Assembly (NCBI RefSeq): GCF_032854445.1 | Contig: NC_088305.1 | Coordinates: 8,125,606 to 8,189,605 of the forward strand | Source: Liolophura sinensis | Lineage: Eukaryota; Mollusca; Polyplacophora; Chitonida; Chitonidae | Length of the DNA: 64,000 nucleotides | Direction: 5' to 3' | Shown: positions 12,701 to 24,060 of the stretch, one piece after another | Position numbering within the stretch: position 1 is the stretch's first letter | Layout of the letters: the number at the start of each line of letters is the position of its first letter | Made by a program: the position numbers and the translations under genes | Notes under the pieces: generated by a model | What the model was told of the DNA's origin: nothing | Database searches by the model: none | Seen by the model: the letters and a program-made list of their open reading frames with translations, nothing else

Positions 12701-13198
12701 TGGTCTAGGCCATCTAATTACGTCTTTGGCCGCTTGGCCAAGGTACATTGTTAAAGACCACATGATAATGGTTTGGCGAGCCACGACACTGTCAACATTC
12801 CACAGAAAAAACGGAAAAAATCCAAGAAAGAACTCCTCGTTCCCCATGAGGGCTCCAAGGCGAAAAATCAAATACAGGGGCTTGTTTGAAATGGCGTACT
12901 GGAGTCCACCACTGGTCTTAACATATTTGTGTTTGCATATTTCATCTTCCACACTCTTTACGTGTCCATTGGATACCTGAATTCCGTTCTCACCTGAGTG
13001 TCTTGTAGGTCTTGCTTTCAACCCGTTTGTTGCATGGTAACCGTTTTTCACCCCATTGGGCCTCACCGCGTCGAACTTACTACCTCCATCTTGTAAATTG
13101 TTGTTGTCGACCACAACCCGGCCGAGAGGTACCACTCCACACCACTGCTGGAACGCTGCCGTGTATTTTGGATCCCTCAATTCCTTAATCCAATCCAT
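143..13198 (-). CDS. SGPP: Sphingosine-1-phosphate phosphatase (SGPP1/2-like), complete, 3 exons
   Basis: Seen: joining 13198-12575, 1978-1889 and 706-143 gives an uninterrupted 425-aa protein from ATG (13198) to stop (143). All junctions are phase 0 with GT donors and AG acceptors. The N-terminal about 80 residues are polar; then come several hydrophobic segments. The three PAP2/lipid-phosphate-phosphatase motifs are present: KDVIRWPRP (exon 1), MPSTHAM (exon 1) and SRLYLGVH (exon 2). Known: SGPP enzymes are multi-pass ER proteins that dephosphorylate sphingosine-1-phosphate to sphingosine; human SGPP1 and SGPP2 are about 441 and 399 aa, so this length is normal. The junction reading HSVA-DVM matches the HSILDV region of the vertebrate enzymes, which supports the exon 2/3 join. 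Inferred: functional gene. Intron 1 is about 10.6 kb and intron 2 about 1.2 kb, both carrying SINEs. Whether it is SGPP1- or SGPP2-like cannot be decided here. Confidence 0.93.
738..950 (-). repeat. SINE family B copy
   Basis: Minus-strand copy, 5'-truncated, inside the SGPP locus just upstream of exon 3. Recognised by the tail (TTTATTTATT) followed by TTTTACGCTGTACTCAAGAA and the tRNA-like GAACTCACAGC (reverse of the B box). Confidence 0.85.
1153..1412 (-). repeat. SINE family B copy, near full length
   Basis: Minus-strand copy in SGPP intron 2, running from the TTTATTTATT tail to the tRNA-like head (GCTAACCACCTCGG). Confidence 0.85.
1889..1978 (-). CDS. SGPP: SGPP exon 2 (30 codons)
   Basis: A 90-nt exon that is easy to miss. 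The acceptor is tctgtttcag before ATATCTCC and the donor is GCG|gtaaga. Phase 0 on both sides. It encodes a hydrophobic helix ending in SRLYLGVHS, the third PAP2 motif (SR-x5-H) carrying the catalytic histidine. Skipping it would keep frame but remove the active-site histidine. Confidence 0.92.
2320..2595 (-). repeat. SINE family B copy, full length
   Basis: Minus-strand copy in SGPP intron 1, tail to head; the head ends in CTAACCAACTAAGC TATGGAGGCCCC, the reverse of a tRNA-like GGCCTCC...CTCAGTTGGTTAG start. Confidence 0.88.
2934..3800. repeat. Inverted-repeat (MITE-like) element
   Basis: Arms of about 100 bp at 2934-3035 and 3698-3800 are inverted copies (shared, read inward: CCAGATTCT, AAAAGATG, GGAAGGTAG/GAAAGGTAG, AGCACCAGAAGT), roughly three-quarters identical by eye, separated by about 660 bp without coding. 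Solo arm-like sequences occur at about 6018-6062, 8548-8600, 29190-29275 and 53294-53360. Consistent with a non-autonomous DNA transposon family; target-site duplications were not resolved. Confidence 0.55.
3978..4291 (-). repeat. SINE family B copy, interrupted
   Basis: Minus-strand tail and body at 3978-4150, unrelated AT-rich sequence to about 4235, then the head (CTAACCACTTCGGCCACGG) to 4291. Confidence 0.75.
6738..6768. repeat. (TGTC)n microsatellite
   Basis: About seven uninterrupted copies of the tetranucleotide in SGPP intron 1. Confidence 0.95.
7020..7220. repeat. Dispersed repeat G, copy 1
   Basis: Shares ordered words with 33470-33640 (AGTGCTGAAAG, AAAAGTA, GATATGA, TATGTTGTT, GGCCAGGTGTCC/GACCAGGTGTCC). 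Nature unknown. Confidence 0.6.
8792..9364 (-). repeat. SINE family A copy split by a family B SINE
   Basis: Minus-strand family A: body 8792-9079 (TTGGGGTTTAACGTC, then CCAGTTATTGCACTAT) and tRNA-like head 9316-9364 (reverse of CCGG...GTTGTAGAGCGTCC). The intervening 9080-9315 is a family B SINE. Confidence 0.8.
9080..9315 (-). repeat. SINE family B inserted in family A
   Basis: Minus-strand copy with tail ATTTATTTATTTATT and body to GGGTCATTATG; the head is truncated. It interrupts a family A SINE near its tRNA-like part. Confidence 0.82.
9365..12570. other. SGPP intron 1, proximal part, unassigned
   Basis: AT-rich, with poly-A/T runs, an (AT)n patch near 11580-11625 and a poly-A/CA patch near 12436-12478. 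No gene or transposon recognised. Confidence 0.5.
12575..13198 (-). CDS. SGPP: SGPP exon 1 (208 codons)
   Basis: Contains the start codon, a polar N-terminal tail, the first membrane segments, catalytic motif 1 (KDVIRWPRP) and motif 2 (MPSTHAM). The donor is GAG|gtaaat at 12574. The exon reading frame continues open into the intron for 18 codons, so an unspliced ORF call overextends to 12521. The sequence just upstream of the ATG (13200-13470) is CpG-richer than its surroundings, as expected near a promoter. Confidence 0.93.
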
Positions 13199-13199
13199 C

Positions 13200-13600
13200 C
13201 TGCAATCAACTGGTGGTAACTAAACCTAGTTTTCGCCCTAAAACTTACTCCACAGTCCAGAGTTTCCCCACCTCTGCGAGCCGGCTTCCTATATGAACGT
13301 ATGACACACCCCCTCGTGCGAACTTAGCGATCTCCACCAACTCGGCAGTTGGCGGACTTTGACCAGGTGAAACACTGGCCAACGCTCGTTTGTTTACCTT
13401 ACCCGGGTGTTCCCGATTGACGGGGGTTGTCATAGGCGACGGCAGTGACCTCAGAAATTTGTATACCACTACAGAAATGAGGTCACGGGATATGGTCTGA
13501 TTTTATGCGACAGCCCGGATTTAAACCCGCCCTGCCCGCAAAGCTTGGCTTGATTGAGGCTTGTGCCTACTATATAGGCGTGCGTACAACACTGCCAGTG
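13200..13600 (-). promoter_or_regulatory. Probable SGPP 5' UTR / promoter region
   Basis: About 400 nt directly upstream of the SGPP start codon have clearly more CpG dinucleotides than the surrounding AT-rich DNA. I see no convincing TATA box on the minus strand here. The call rests on position and base composition only. Confidence 0.35.
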
Positions 13601-15540
13601 TAGCCCTCGGACAGCCGTTGTAAACACGGGTGATTTAATTGCCGGCCGGTCGCACTTAGGTCAAACAGCGAGGTTGCTCTATGCATAAAGCGCATACAAA
13701 TGTTACTGGTAGCCTGTCGATATCAGTGTCTAGTCGGCTGCAATTAAACTTGCTTTTGCTCTAGGCCTAATTTTAAATCAAGACAAGCATTAAATCTCGT
13801 TTCCTAGCAAACATATAGGCCTACATGCCTGCATGCTGAGTTACGATATATAGGCGTAAGTAGCTGATCACGTGATTCAAGTGTAGCTGACGCATGATTC
13901 AACAGGTCTCACAATTTCCCAGGCAACACGTAGGTCCACTTGGCACGTAGGCCTACATGTACATGTCTACATCGCTGAAACGTTGAATAGGCTGTTTAGG
14001 CCGAGATCAGAAGCGAGCGAATAATAACTGTATTGTCAAAACAATACTGGCCTATCTGTATGCATATCGACTCTATAAAAATATTACCGGTAGTTTAATG
14101 TATGATATGTATAGGCCTACATGAATAATACCAGCCACAAAAAAGTAAGATAGCTATAGAAGTACTCTGTACACTGTAGGCATATAGTAAAGGCCTATGG
14201 GAATCACTGTTTTCTTTTCCAAACTGTGTACCTTTCTGAATATATTTACCGTACCGTATGCAGGGGATTTGAAATTCTTCGCCTCAAATAATACGTATTT
14301 TGAAAGCTTCATCTTATAGAAACGTATACATTAGTCGTATATGCATGGATGGAGGAAATAATTTGTCTCATGACATTATGGGTCCCACCTAATAATAAAT
14401 AATAACAAAAATAAGAAAAAAATAAAGTAATAAAAGAAACGGCGAGTTTGCAATAGTTTCGACATCTCACATGAAATCCTCGTCGTATTGCGCTTTATTA
14501 GGCTAATGTTGAAAAATAAGGAGTCAAAATTTTAACTGACAGGCCCATGTTAAAAGATAGACGGGGATATCCCAAAAATTGAATGACAGGCCCATGTTAA
14601 AAGATTGACAGGGATGTCCCAAAAATTGACCGACAGACAGGCCAACCGACAGATAGAAGAGAGTTACTATAAGCTTAGATATACGTTTGCATCTTTCATG
14701 AATAGGCCGGGTCCTGTACTAACAGAATGCCAAAACAACCACTGAAAGTTACAGGCCACAATTCATGTATAGCCTACTGAATTGTTACTGGACCGTTAAG
14801 GGCCTCGGGCTAACGCTAAACGAGCGCCATGGGGGTGGACTGAGGATGGTGGGTGTGGTGGTGTGGGTGGGGGTGGGTAGGGTAGAGAGTCATTTTCAGT
14901 TTAAACATGTCAATGTGTCATGGTTGGCAAGCAGTATGACTTCAGGCCGACGATCGATAATCTGTACAAGTGCACTGTATATACAACTGTCTGTTGCAAA
15001 ATATCACTCGTAACAGACGAAGCGGAACATTTTCAACATGGAAAAGCGGGGTGTGGGGTGGATGTGGCGGGGGAGGGACTGGATTGACAGTATTTGATTT
15101 CCGAGGAGTAAAATAAGAAAATATAACAATTAACGCATATCATGCCTACCAGTTACTTAACATGCATATCAGCTATAAAAACACATGTAGGGCCTATTAC
15201 CCGTTCTTTCTAGTTTCATTTCCGGTTGTACGTGGAAACGTCTTCTAGGAACCTGCGTATGGTCATGGGATTCCCCTGAGCTCTGCTCGGTTTCCTCCCG
15301 GTTTTTGTTAATGTGGGTGTCAAAACCCATGTGGCTCGAACGCTATATGCCTATACGTACCTTACAAAAGGAAATAATTTCGGTGCATGGGAAACATAAG
15401 CTTTCGCAAACAAGAAACATTTAATGCATTCAGTTACTGCATTACATTCATCTTTCAAATGCGACTAAAACGTGAACAAACTGTAAGTGACAGTTCCAGA
15501 CTTTCGACGCAACGACGCCAATACAGCCTAATGTAGATGT
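13600..15540. other. Intergenic stretch upstream of SGPP, unassigned
   Basis: Frequent TAGGCCTA/ACATGTAC words, G-rich patches near 14830-14880 and 15040-15085, and a small family B fragment near 15275-15305. No exon seen. Confidence 0.45.
14537..14630. repeat. 47-bp tandem duplication (2 copies)
   Basis: Copies begin at 14537 and 14584 (TGACAGGCCCATGTTAAAAG in both) with a few differences. Confidence 0.9.
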
Positions 15541-15699
15541 AATCAGATTATGTATCTTCAAAGCAAATTTCAGATTTACATTCATTTCTATGTCCAGCCT
15601 GCATTAATTTATGCGTGGTATGCTGATGGTTCTCCAGCATGCATATTCCTGCTTAGACAGCACAGCTTTATAAATACAGGAATCACACTGTTTGTCCCG

Positions 15700-16115
15700 T
15701 TTGTTTGTCTCTCTGTAGACACGATTTCGTCCGTGTGTCTCCGATTTTGATGGAACTTAAGGATAATGTAAATCCGGTAATTATTTTCATAATTACACCC
15801 ACCTAGCACAGCTGGTGTAATAGTGCTTTCCGTGTATTCAGATTTTGTCAGTGTTTCATGTATATCTCGTTCTAAATTACTGAACCTATTTCCATGAAAC
15901 TTAGCATACATCTTCCCTTTCATCTAAACTTGCGCGTGCTTACGTTTAATTACAATCGCTTAATTATATCCATTACTTCCGCGCAGTCACATGATGTAAT
16001 ATTGGATTTTCATGTACACAGATTTTGTCCATGTAACTCCTGCCAAAGTAATGGACAATTTTCCCCGGAACGTTATGTGTATATCTTTATATCATCTAAA
16101 CATCTAAATGCTTGA
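15700..16115. repeat. Degenerate internally repeated element
   Basis: Two related modules (about 15,835-15,930 and 16,015-16,105) share GATTTTGTC, TTTC[AC] and ATCTAAAC words in order. Open frames crossing it are short and unlike any protein I know. Probably an old dispersed repeat. Confidence 0.4.
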
Positions 16116-16399
16116 TGATATAATGACGGTCTAATTATGATTTTTTTTTTCGTCTTCTTTCTTTTATTGTTAGTATTGATGGTTTATGGAAGGGGGATAT
16201 TTCGGACGTCTGGATTCTAGTTTTATTTCATGATAAATATTTCACTTACATGCATGACGGCGATAAGGTAAATGGGTGATGGAAACCATAACAATGGAGG
16301 ATGTCAAAAAGTAGTGTTGGCCAACATTTTACAGACTTCTAAGCTTATTCAACCTTGAATAGTGTTACCTAAAGTCCTGCACAATTTGTGCCTTACAAG

Positions 16400-16475
16400 T
16401 AAACGTAGTGACCCAGGAGCCTCTTGCCAATGTGGTCGCTGTGAGTTCAAGTCCAGCTCACACTGGCTTCATGAG
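16400..16475 (+). repeat. SINE family B fragment
   Basis: Only the head-proximal part: GACCCAGGAGCCTCTTGCCA through the B box GTGAGTTCAAGTCC. Confidence 0.75.
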
Positions 16476-16859
16476 CAACCAGATCATTTTTGGGAGTTTT
16501 CGGGGAGAGTTCCATGTATTCTTGAACGCGGATGTCGTCGATAGCACTTCAGGCATGGCATCCGCGCACTGAGTATTTCAAGTTTGTGTTTGAACATATT
16601 ACAACAAATTTCTTTGTACATGCAATGTGTGACAAAATTGCTGCCTTTTAAGTGGCAGCCTCAGCACCAAGAGCTGGAGTTGAAAGCACGATCTCATCCA
16701 TTTGAATTGAAGAAGCTGCATTCCGTGATCTACAACCCGGATCGAGCGAGGGTCTCCGTTTCAAAGTTTTATTTGTGTGCTAATATAGAGTACGAAAGCT
16801 CTTCAAGATTTAACAAGAAACTAGATTCAAACAATAATAAGCCATTTATCCTGCAGTAG

Positions 16860-18290
16860 AAAATATCTTTTCAATATCATAAATGTATTACCATATATGC
16901 ACACTGCTGTCGTTGTATGTTAGTATAACTCACGACCTTTTAAAATGCCTGCTAGCATTTTCCTTTTGGAAATAATCATTTCTGGAATGGGTAATGAAAT
17001 ATCTGCATTGGAAACTATGAATGATGTACACATCAGATTTTTATTTATAGCATTTTCATACATATGTATGATCTAGATAACAGTGCAATTCTGAGGTTCC
17101 CCTGCGGTGTTTGTTATCATCGCTGATCAATGATCACGAGTGAGTCGGGTACACTCAAAAAAGATAATCTCTTCATTTTAACAGAGTCTTAATTTTAACA
17201 GAGTCTTTTCTGAGTGATGATAGAAAACATATAGAATACTTCTGATATTATAGCATAATACTATTAGCTACATTGTTACTCATTGACAGGATACGGAAAT
17301 ACGTGATGACAGTTATCCTCACACTAAATGCAGAAGACATTTGACGTCGTTTGATATTTGATTCGAGAATATATCTCTACCCACGTGATCGTTTTTGTCC
17401 AATGAAAAATTAAGTATTTTGTCTGACGCGGGATAATGTGTTATATTCAGCATAATAGTCTGTTAGTCTAATAGAATCCTTAATTTAAATTATCTAACGA
17501 AATATCTGTGTTATATTCAACAGAATAATCTGCTGCAATAACAGAATACTTTCTATAGCTTCACTCAGACAAAAGACTGCCTGTTAAATTGACCGTTGTC
17601 CTATGTGTGTAATATCCACAGTACATCTACGAAGTAAACCTCCAAGTAAATAAATACCATCGAATAACATAAGATATGACCAGAGAAGGATATTGGAAAA
17701 CTGAACACCAGTGTTTGAAGGCTATGGTTGAAATATGATCATTGTGGACGTGGCGTTAAGCCATAGGCCTTTTCTCTTTCACTCATTCTGTCTCGTGTGA
17801 AAAAAGTTGAATTAATAGTTAGTAAATAGTATACGCCCGATGTGTTTTGCCAGCTCGCTATGTCTGCTTGTAGTGGGGTGTCAAAGAACTCTACTTACTT
17901 TTGGCAGTGTCTCAAATTTATCTTTAACTGAACTAAAGCTTGTATAACATGTATGTCTAACGGGAAGGACTACAGTGGTTGTACCTAATGTATACACATA
18001 GGAGTACGTATGTCCACACACGCTGGACATGACATTGACTGTAAGGTCATGCATGACCTTTATTCAAAGGTGAATGAGAATGGTGCATACAACCGTGACG
18101 CATGCAGTACACTCCTTATATGTGAATGTATGCTGTGGCTGTGTGTCCTTGCACGAGAGTTGCCCGCACACGCACACATGGTGTATATAACCTCAAGGTC
18201 AACTTAAAAGCCAGTTGTTTCAAAGCTGTTTCAAATCCCTCAAAAGACATCGGAAATAAAAAATATCTCGTCCAGGAGATTTACATATAT
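16860..18290. other. Intergenic, unassigned
   Basis: AT-rich; a weak direct repeat of about 70-bp period (GTGTTATATTCA at 17439 and 17509). Nothing else recognised. Confidence 0.45.
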
Positions 18291-18297
18291 CTCCTTT

Positions 18298-18653
18298 GAG
18301 TGAGTGAGTGAGTGCCTGGGATTTAACGTCGTACTTAACAATTTTTCAGTCATATGACGACGACGGAATCCTTAGAGTGTAAGTACTGTGCCTAATTGTT
18401 GCAGGACGAATTTCCACCGCTCTTTTATCTAGTGCTGCTTCACTGAAAAGCCTTACAGAAGGCAATTAAGCGGCCCCGGCCGAACCTTTATACCGATACG
18501 GGTCAACCAGTCGTTGCACTATGCCCTTCATACTGATCGCCAATCGAGGAAGTTACAACTGTCTCTTTCCTTAGGTGTGACTCGACCCAGGATTGAACCT
18601 GGATCTACTGCTCCAGAAGCGAACATTCTACCAAGTGTTCTATCTATGCCGGT
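18298..18653 (-). repeat. SINE family A copy, full length
   Basis: Minus strand: (GAGT)n tail, GGGATTTAACGTCGTACTTA, the body with CTGCTTCACTG, and a head whose reverse resembles a tRNA (GGTAGA...CAGGTTCAATCCTGG). Confidence 0.88.
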
Positions 18654-19284
18654 CAATTTCTCAATATCGATTGTACATTGTTGATAATATTAGTTACATA
18701 ATCCTTTCTTCCGTGGTCAGCAATAGCTCTGAATTACCTCCCTTGTTACATGACAGCGACTATGACGTAACGCGTGAATAGATTTTTACGCGTGAAACTG
18801 TGAGAAGTGGGACTTCCCTTATTAAAGCATGTAGTATGTAGGTTATGTCAACATAGCAACAAATATTTTCCAGGCAACAAAATATTAAAAAAAAACATAT
18901 CAGCTTTTGAGAGTCACAGAAATTTTGACAGATTTTTTTATTGAAGTCTGTGTTTTTCAGTTTAAGAGTTCGAGAAGGCTGTATGTTGTATCTGTTTGGG
19001 GCAAGGATTTTGAAATTACCTTCCTATGGATAAAAAATTGCATAACCTTTATCCTGGGCTTTCAAAATAAGATTACAAAATGCAAATCTGTCTTAAAACA
19101 AGGTCTTCAGCTAGCTTATGCCGCTTTAACGCCGAAACATACCATTACTCTTTTTCTAAGGTCCCATCTACAGAACTACAGATTTCCCCTAAAATCGTAC
19201 GTTTTAAACGGAAGTGTGACCTCAAGGGAGGTCTAACTAAGCCACGGAGGCCCCTACCTTATTGAAACTTGAGGCTCTCCGTTA

Positions 19285-19528
19285 GCCCGCCATCGCGGCG
19301 CAAAGACACAGAAGCCACCTACCAATGCGATGGTAGTGAGGTCAAGTCTAACTCATAATGGGTTCCTCTACGGCCGTACGTGGATAGATCTGCCAGCAAC
19401 CTGAGGATAGTTGTGGGTTTCCACCGGGCTCTGCCCGGTTTCTTCCCATCTTACCACCGTCGTACAAGTGAAATATTCTTGAACACGGCGTAAAACTCTA
19501 ATCAAATAAATAAACAAATAAATATTGA
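19285..19528 (+). repeat. SINE family B copy
   Basis: Plus strand: GTGAGGTCAAGTCTAACTCA (B box region) to the AAATAAATAAA tail. A stray minus-strand head fragment (CTAACTAAGCCACGG) lies just before it at 19234-19256. Confidence 0.82.
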
Positions 19529-20179
19529 AACTTGTTTTTTTCCCTTTACTCCTTTCCTTAACAGACAAAAGAATGCAATACACAACCTTCCATGAGCATG
19601 GCATCACCAAATAATGTTGCCAGCGATATTAATGGCTAGATAAAAACATAATGAAACAAATAAATACAATAAATGGATTACGTGAAGAACAAAACCTGTG
19701 CAATAATTAAGCTTCTTTATGAACCTAATCTCCATATATTTTCCATTAATTAGTCATTTCAGTCAGTTATTTACACGGCACTAAGTCTTCTCTGAATCAG
19801 TTAATTTTTAACTTGTTCGGTTTAATGCCGAACTCAGAGGATTTTATTGTACCAGAACGTGTTTTATAAGCTGAAAAAGCAGTCGAAACATATTTTGAAA
19901 TATATTACATAGTTCATTAGAATTTTGTCCTAAAACATCATAAATGACTGGTAATATGAAAGGTCATTTATATCAGTTCTCCGTTCTTGCACAATACAAA
20001 CATTTTCTAGTGTATTAAAAAAATAAACATTTTAAATACATTTACTGGCAACAGCTTGCGCTGCCTTTCACCTCAGTGATATATGTTTTCCTGTTTCTTT
20101 TTTTCATTTTAAAATAAATGCACAACTGATTCTATGGAAGCACAGACCTATAGCTGCCTGGCTTACACTCCTTACGTGG

Positions 20180-20460
20180 TGATACGTGGTAGCGAGGCAG
20201 CAAGGCGACGAAGTTGCGAATTTTGGCAGCTAGATAGCAAGACTTTTATGATATTGCTACTTCATTACCTCGTTTCGCTATCCCGTTACCTCACCTTTTT
20301 ATTAGCTCGCTGTTTCGCCACCTCACTACCTCACCGATTCACTGTCTCGCTGTTTCGCCGCCTCGCTATCTCGATACATCAATAACTTCTTGCCTGGCGA
20401 CAGCACTGTTCTACTTATCGTACTGTCCTAACTATCTATGCATCTCGCTGGATCGCTATC
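20180..20460. repeat. Degenerate short-period repeat (CTCGCTATCTCGC type)
   Basis: Pyrimidine-rich variants of TCGCTRTYTCGCCACCTCAC repeated with variable spacing; the left edge (20,190-20,245) reads like its reverse complement (TAGCGAGGCAGCAAGGCGAC). Confidence 0.55.
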
Positions 20461-20589
20461 TGCTGCTGTGTTTTACTACCTTGACTTACGATCCACGAGG
20501 TGGACTTGTTTTAACAGTAAAATATAAAAGTCTACCGCACAGAGGGTAGAACGAGATTAGCGACGAGTGTAATAGTGAGTAAATGATCA

Positions 20590-21050
20590 CACAATGATGT
20601 AGTCAACAACAATGTAGGATGTAGTCAACAACAATCCAGGATGTAGTCAACAACAATGTAGGATGTGTTAACGTAGATTGTGTGATGCACTCACCTACAA
20701 AGCACGATGGATTTAAGATGATCGTATGATGCAGCCACCAAGAATGTCGGACAGATTTAGGCTGATCGTATGATGCAGCCACCAAGAATATAGGATAGAT
20801 TTAGGTTGATGGTATGATGCAGCCATCAAGAATATAGGATGGATTTAGGTTGATGGTGTGATGCAGCCATCAAGAATACAGGATGGATTTAGGCTGATGA
20901 TATGATGCAGCCATCAAGAATATAGGATGGATTTAGGTTGATGGTATGATGCAGCCATCAAGAATATAGGATGGATTTAGGTTGATGGTATGATGCAGCC
21001 ATCAAGAATATAGGATGTATTTAACCTGATCGTGTGATACAGCCACCAAC
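20590..21050. repeat. 22/44-bp higher-order minisatellite
   Basis: 20590-20665 holds three 22-bp units (GATGTAGTCAACAACAATG..). From about 20675 the period becomes 44 bp (anchors TGATGCAGCC at 20771, 20815, 20859), for about eight copies. Half of each 44-mer (GATGCAGCCATCAAGAATAT..) aligns with the 22-mer, so the longer unit looks like a dimer of diverged 22-mers. Confidence 0.85.
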
Positions 21051-21166
21051 GTTCTACGTATACTATGTATGAAGAATGATTTAAGGACGCAGTCACCAAC
21101 AATGTACAACGTACATAAAATCCGCGGATGGCACATGCGGGTATACGTTGTAACCGTCTAGTTATA

Positions 21167-21283
21167 TTTATTTATTTATTTATTTACTTGATTGGTGTTT
21201 TACGCCGTACTCAAGAATGTTTCACTTATACGACGGCGGCCAGCGTTGTGGTGGGAGGAAACCGGGCAGAGCCCCGGGGAACA
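21167..21283 (-). repeat. SINE family B, 5'-truncated, with target-site duplication
   Basis: Minus-strand copy flanked by a 10-bp direct repeat TCTAGTTATA at 21157-21166 and 21284-21293. Only the 3' half of the element is present, as expected from incomplete reverse transcription. Confidence 0.85.
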
Positions 21284-21345
21284 TCTAGTTATAGTAGTTG
21301 AACACTTGCCCTGAGGCTATCGTCTATATATACAGACAGTCATAT

Positions 21346-21582
21346 CGTTTATTATATTTTTATTGGTGTTTTACGCCGTGCTCAAGAATATTTCACCTTA
21401 ATATACGTCGGCGTCCAGCATTACCATTGTTTGACACGGGACAGAGCCCAAGGGAAACAGACAACTTCCCACAGGCTGCTAGCAGTCATTCCCACGTACG
21501 CCCGAAGATGTAGCAAGAGATGGCTCGAGAGGTGATTGGGCCTTGATGGTGTACTACACTCCTCGACCACGGAGGCCCCGAC
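21346..21582 (-). repeat. SINE family B copy
   Basis: Minus-strand copy with a degenerate body ending in CGACCACGGAGGCCCC (reversed head). Confidence 0.8.
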
Positions 21583-21589
21583 AGTCATA

Positions 21590-23110
21590 ATAAGAGATTA
21601 GGATAGGGGGAAACATTGACGACAATTACATTTAAGCCGATGTTAAAGTACAAGACAGCCCGAAGTCCAATGAAAGACTACCATTCAGAGTATCTTAAAC
21701 CGGCTTTAAAAATTAAAAATTTATGTAGATTTTTTTAACCCATGTCTTGACTCCATTATCGACAGCAGGGTGACGTCACGTTTACTCTAGATGTCTAACG
21801 TTGAAGTTATTTTACGCATTATAGACAAAGCTAACATAGAGCAGAAAAAATTGTGAATTTCAACGATAAAGGCCTAAGTGATAAATACAGTTTTATCGGA
21901 AACTGGACACAGCGGAAGCATTTTTTCCTCTGCTTGAATTGTTGATACAATAGTCCTACTGTATCATGTACAGGGAACTCCAGAGAACCTGTACAAATTG
22001 ACTAGCTGCAGGACACACGGTCTGGGTATTTCCTGGTTCATGTCGTACATTTAGCCTTCGGAGGGATTGTGCAATGATTTTGACACTTGAAATGTGTACA
22101 AAATTACAATAGGATTGTTGTACAACTAGATTCATGCTCAATTCTGAAATAAATAGAAATACACCTAAGCACGACTGAGACTGATCTAGGTATTCGAGTG
22201 TCGCTCAAGTTTACGCTTTAGTTTTGTGGTGGTGGCTTCTAAGATGAGAGCAGTGCTGACCTGGTTATCGCAGACGTCAGAGAAAGCACCTCGGCTTGAA
22301 CACAGCGTTTCATTAATTTTACTGTATTTTATAAAACAAAACAGAAAAAAATCATATCTTGCATGCAATAAAGACAAAGGAAAAAAATATAAAATTGTTG
22401 AACTTTCATAAAACTTTGAGGAAAAAAATTAAACAATAAGATTTAATGTCCGGTGAGTTGCCTTCTTCTCATTTTCATAAAATTTTTCAGAATTTTAGTG
22501 AATTTTTCAGACTGATATTTGTTATTTAGAACAGTTCACTAAACGGTAAAATGAACGACAAAAATGTATTTGCATAATTTAGGTAAAGTGTGTAAGTAGG
22601 CCTAGGGTTTACTTGAAAGACAATTGCGGTTTGGGCAGAGACGGTATGCTACTGTCTGACATAATTAGTGATACCGTCGTTGAATATTACACAGCTTGTA
22701 CACACCTGTGCCACAACATTGTGTGAAATGGCCCCTCGGCTATACGTAATTAAATTGTTGTAAACGATCTCTAAATGATGTCTTATGCAGTAGTTCTGTG
22801 TTATCATATATTACTTCATGGAGTGAATGTGTGAAGGATAGCAGCAACGCGTTTGATTGGATAAAAATCCCAAGATGTCTGCCTCGATTCACAGCAATTT
22901 GTGCAGTATTGACATTTTCTTCTATATGCTATTCGGTGAAATCTCATTAAAATAATAACGTGTAATACTTTTTAGAAAGCTTGAGGATCCTGCATTACAT
23001 TGAATTATGTTTTAGCCAGGTCATGTTTGGTCCTTTAAAGCCCGGTTTTTACTACATAAAACCGACCAAGTCATACCAAAAGGTTTAAGAATGTTACTTG
23101 TCGCTTCCTA
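21590..23110. other. Intergenic, unassigned
   Basis: AT-rich sequence; short opposing open frames near 22200-22400 look like chance. No recognised element. Confidence 0.45.
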
Positions 23111-23117
23111 GCTTGGC

Positions 23118-23272
23118 TTTTAGCACTGGGAGGTCGTGGCAAGAAAACCGGACTGCTTGGTCTGGTGTCATGTCTAGTATCTTCGGCATGATATTTCAGT
23201 GGCGACAGCACTTTGGCCGTATGGACTCGCCCTACCACAAGACTTATGTGGCGTTAAAAATAAATTATAAAT
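23118..23272 (+). repeat. SINE-like family C copy
   Basis: Shares AAACCGGACTG, TTGGTCTGGTG, ATCTTCGGCATG, CAGTGGCGACAGCA and GGCGTTAAAA words, in order, with 45418-45625 and 53622-53833. Confidence 0.7.
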
Positions 23273-24005
23273 AAATTAATATAGTTTGGGTGTATTTAAT
23301 TTTAGATATCGGGCTGTGTGCGTGCTGTTTTTTTTTTTCAAAGGAGTCCACAGAAAGAATTATACTTTTTGTATGGCATGTAGAAACTCGCTACATTTTC
23401 ACAGGAGTTATCTCAGCTGCTTTTTGAATTATGGATTAGAGACTAAACGGTGGCACATATGGCTAATTAAGACATGAATGGCAAGTTCGTGAAAAAAGCT
23501 AATGTTTTCCTATTTTAAATTTTTTCCATGTCAGATAACAAAACGGTGTTTTATGATCAGACAGAAGAATGCCTTATTTGCGGACAAAAAGTATTTGTTT
23601 TTTTTTATGCAAACCTATAATGAAATCAAAGTGTAAATGAAAAATATGAATGCATGGTCCCTCCTGATTAAAAAAAATATCTTTTCTGGACGACTGCATC
23701 AGCAGATGTGATTGGTTGACTGGTCAAAGGTTTGTGAAATGCGTCTTATTTGCGAAATTGCATGGTTGGAACTATAAACGCTCAAATAGTCTGGGAGCCA
23801 ATCAACGCACGGTTATTACTGTAAGGAATGGTAACATTCCTTACAGTTCTCATATAGCCAGATTAATTTAAAAAATCGGATCTCAAGAAGAGAATTCAAA
23901 CCACGTTCAACGAGCAAACAAAAGGTTTAGCTTGAATGTGTGAGGTTGCCAATGGTTTATATCAGACAGTCTTGTTTGATTGCAAGAATTTGTTTATCAC
24001 TGCAA

Positions 24006-24013
24006 TATATAAA
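24006..24013 (+). promoter_or_regulatory. TATA box of the MFS transporter
   Basis: TATATAAA, 48-55 nt upstream of the chosen ATG. The same octamer stands at the equivalent place (30012-30019) in the decayed tandem copy, in matching flanking sequence (AAAAGAAC follows in both). Conservation between copies may only reflect shared ancestry, but the spacing fits a start site near 24035-24040. Confidence 0.55.
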
Positions 24014-24060
24014 TGCAAAAGAACATACACGGCACAAGCAGTTCACATTCAAAAATTTGG

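Noticed and set aside
12648-12980. 110-codon plus-strand frame opposite SGPP exon 1
   Set aside because: Antisense shadow of a well-supported exon.
15609-15923. 104-codon minus-strand frame
   Set aside because: Runs through an internally repeated noncoding element; no recognisable protein.
16584-16859. 91-codon plus-strand frame
   Set aside because: No domain, no splice context and average composition; treated as chance.
24013-24060. Upstream ATG giving a 16-residue longer MFS protein
   Set aside because: It overlaps the TATATAAA box, and the extra residues are not kept in the tandem copy.
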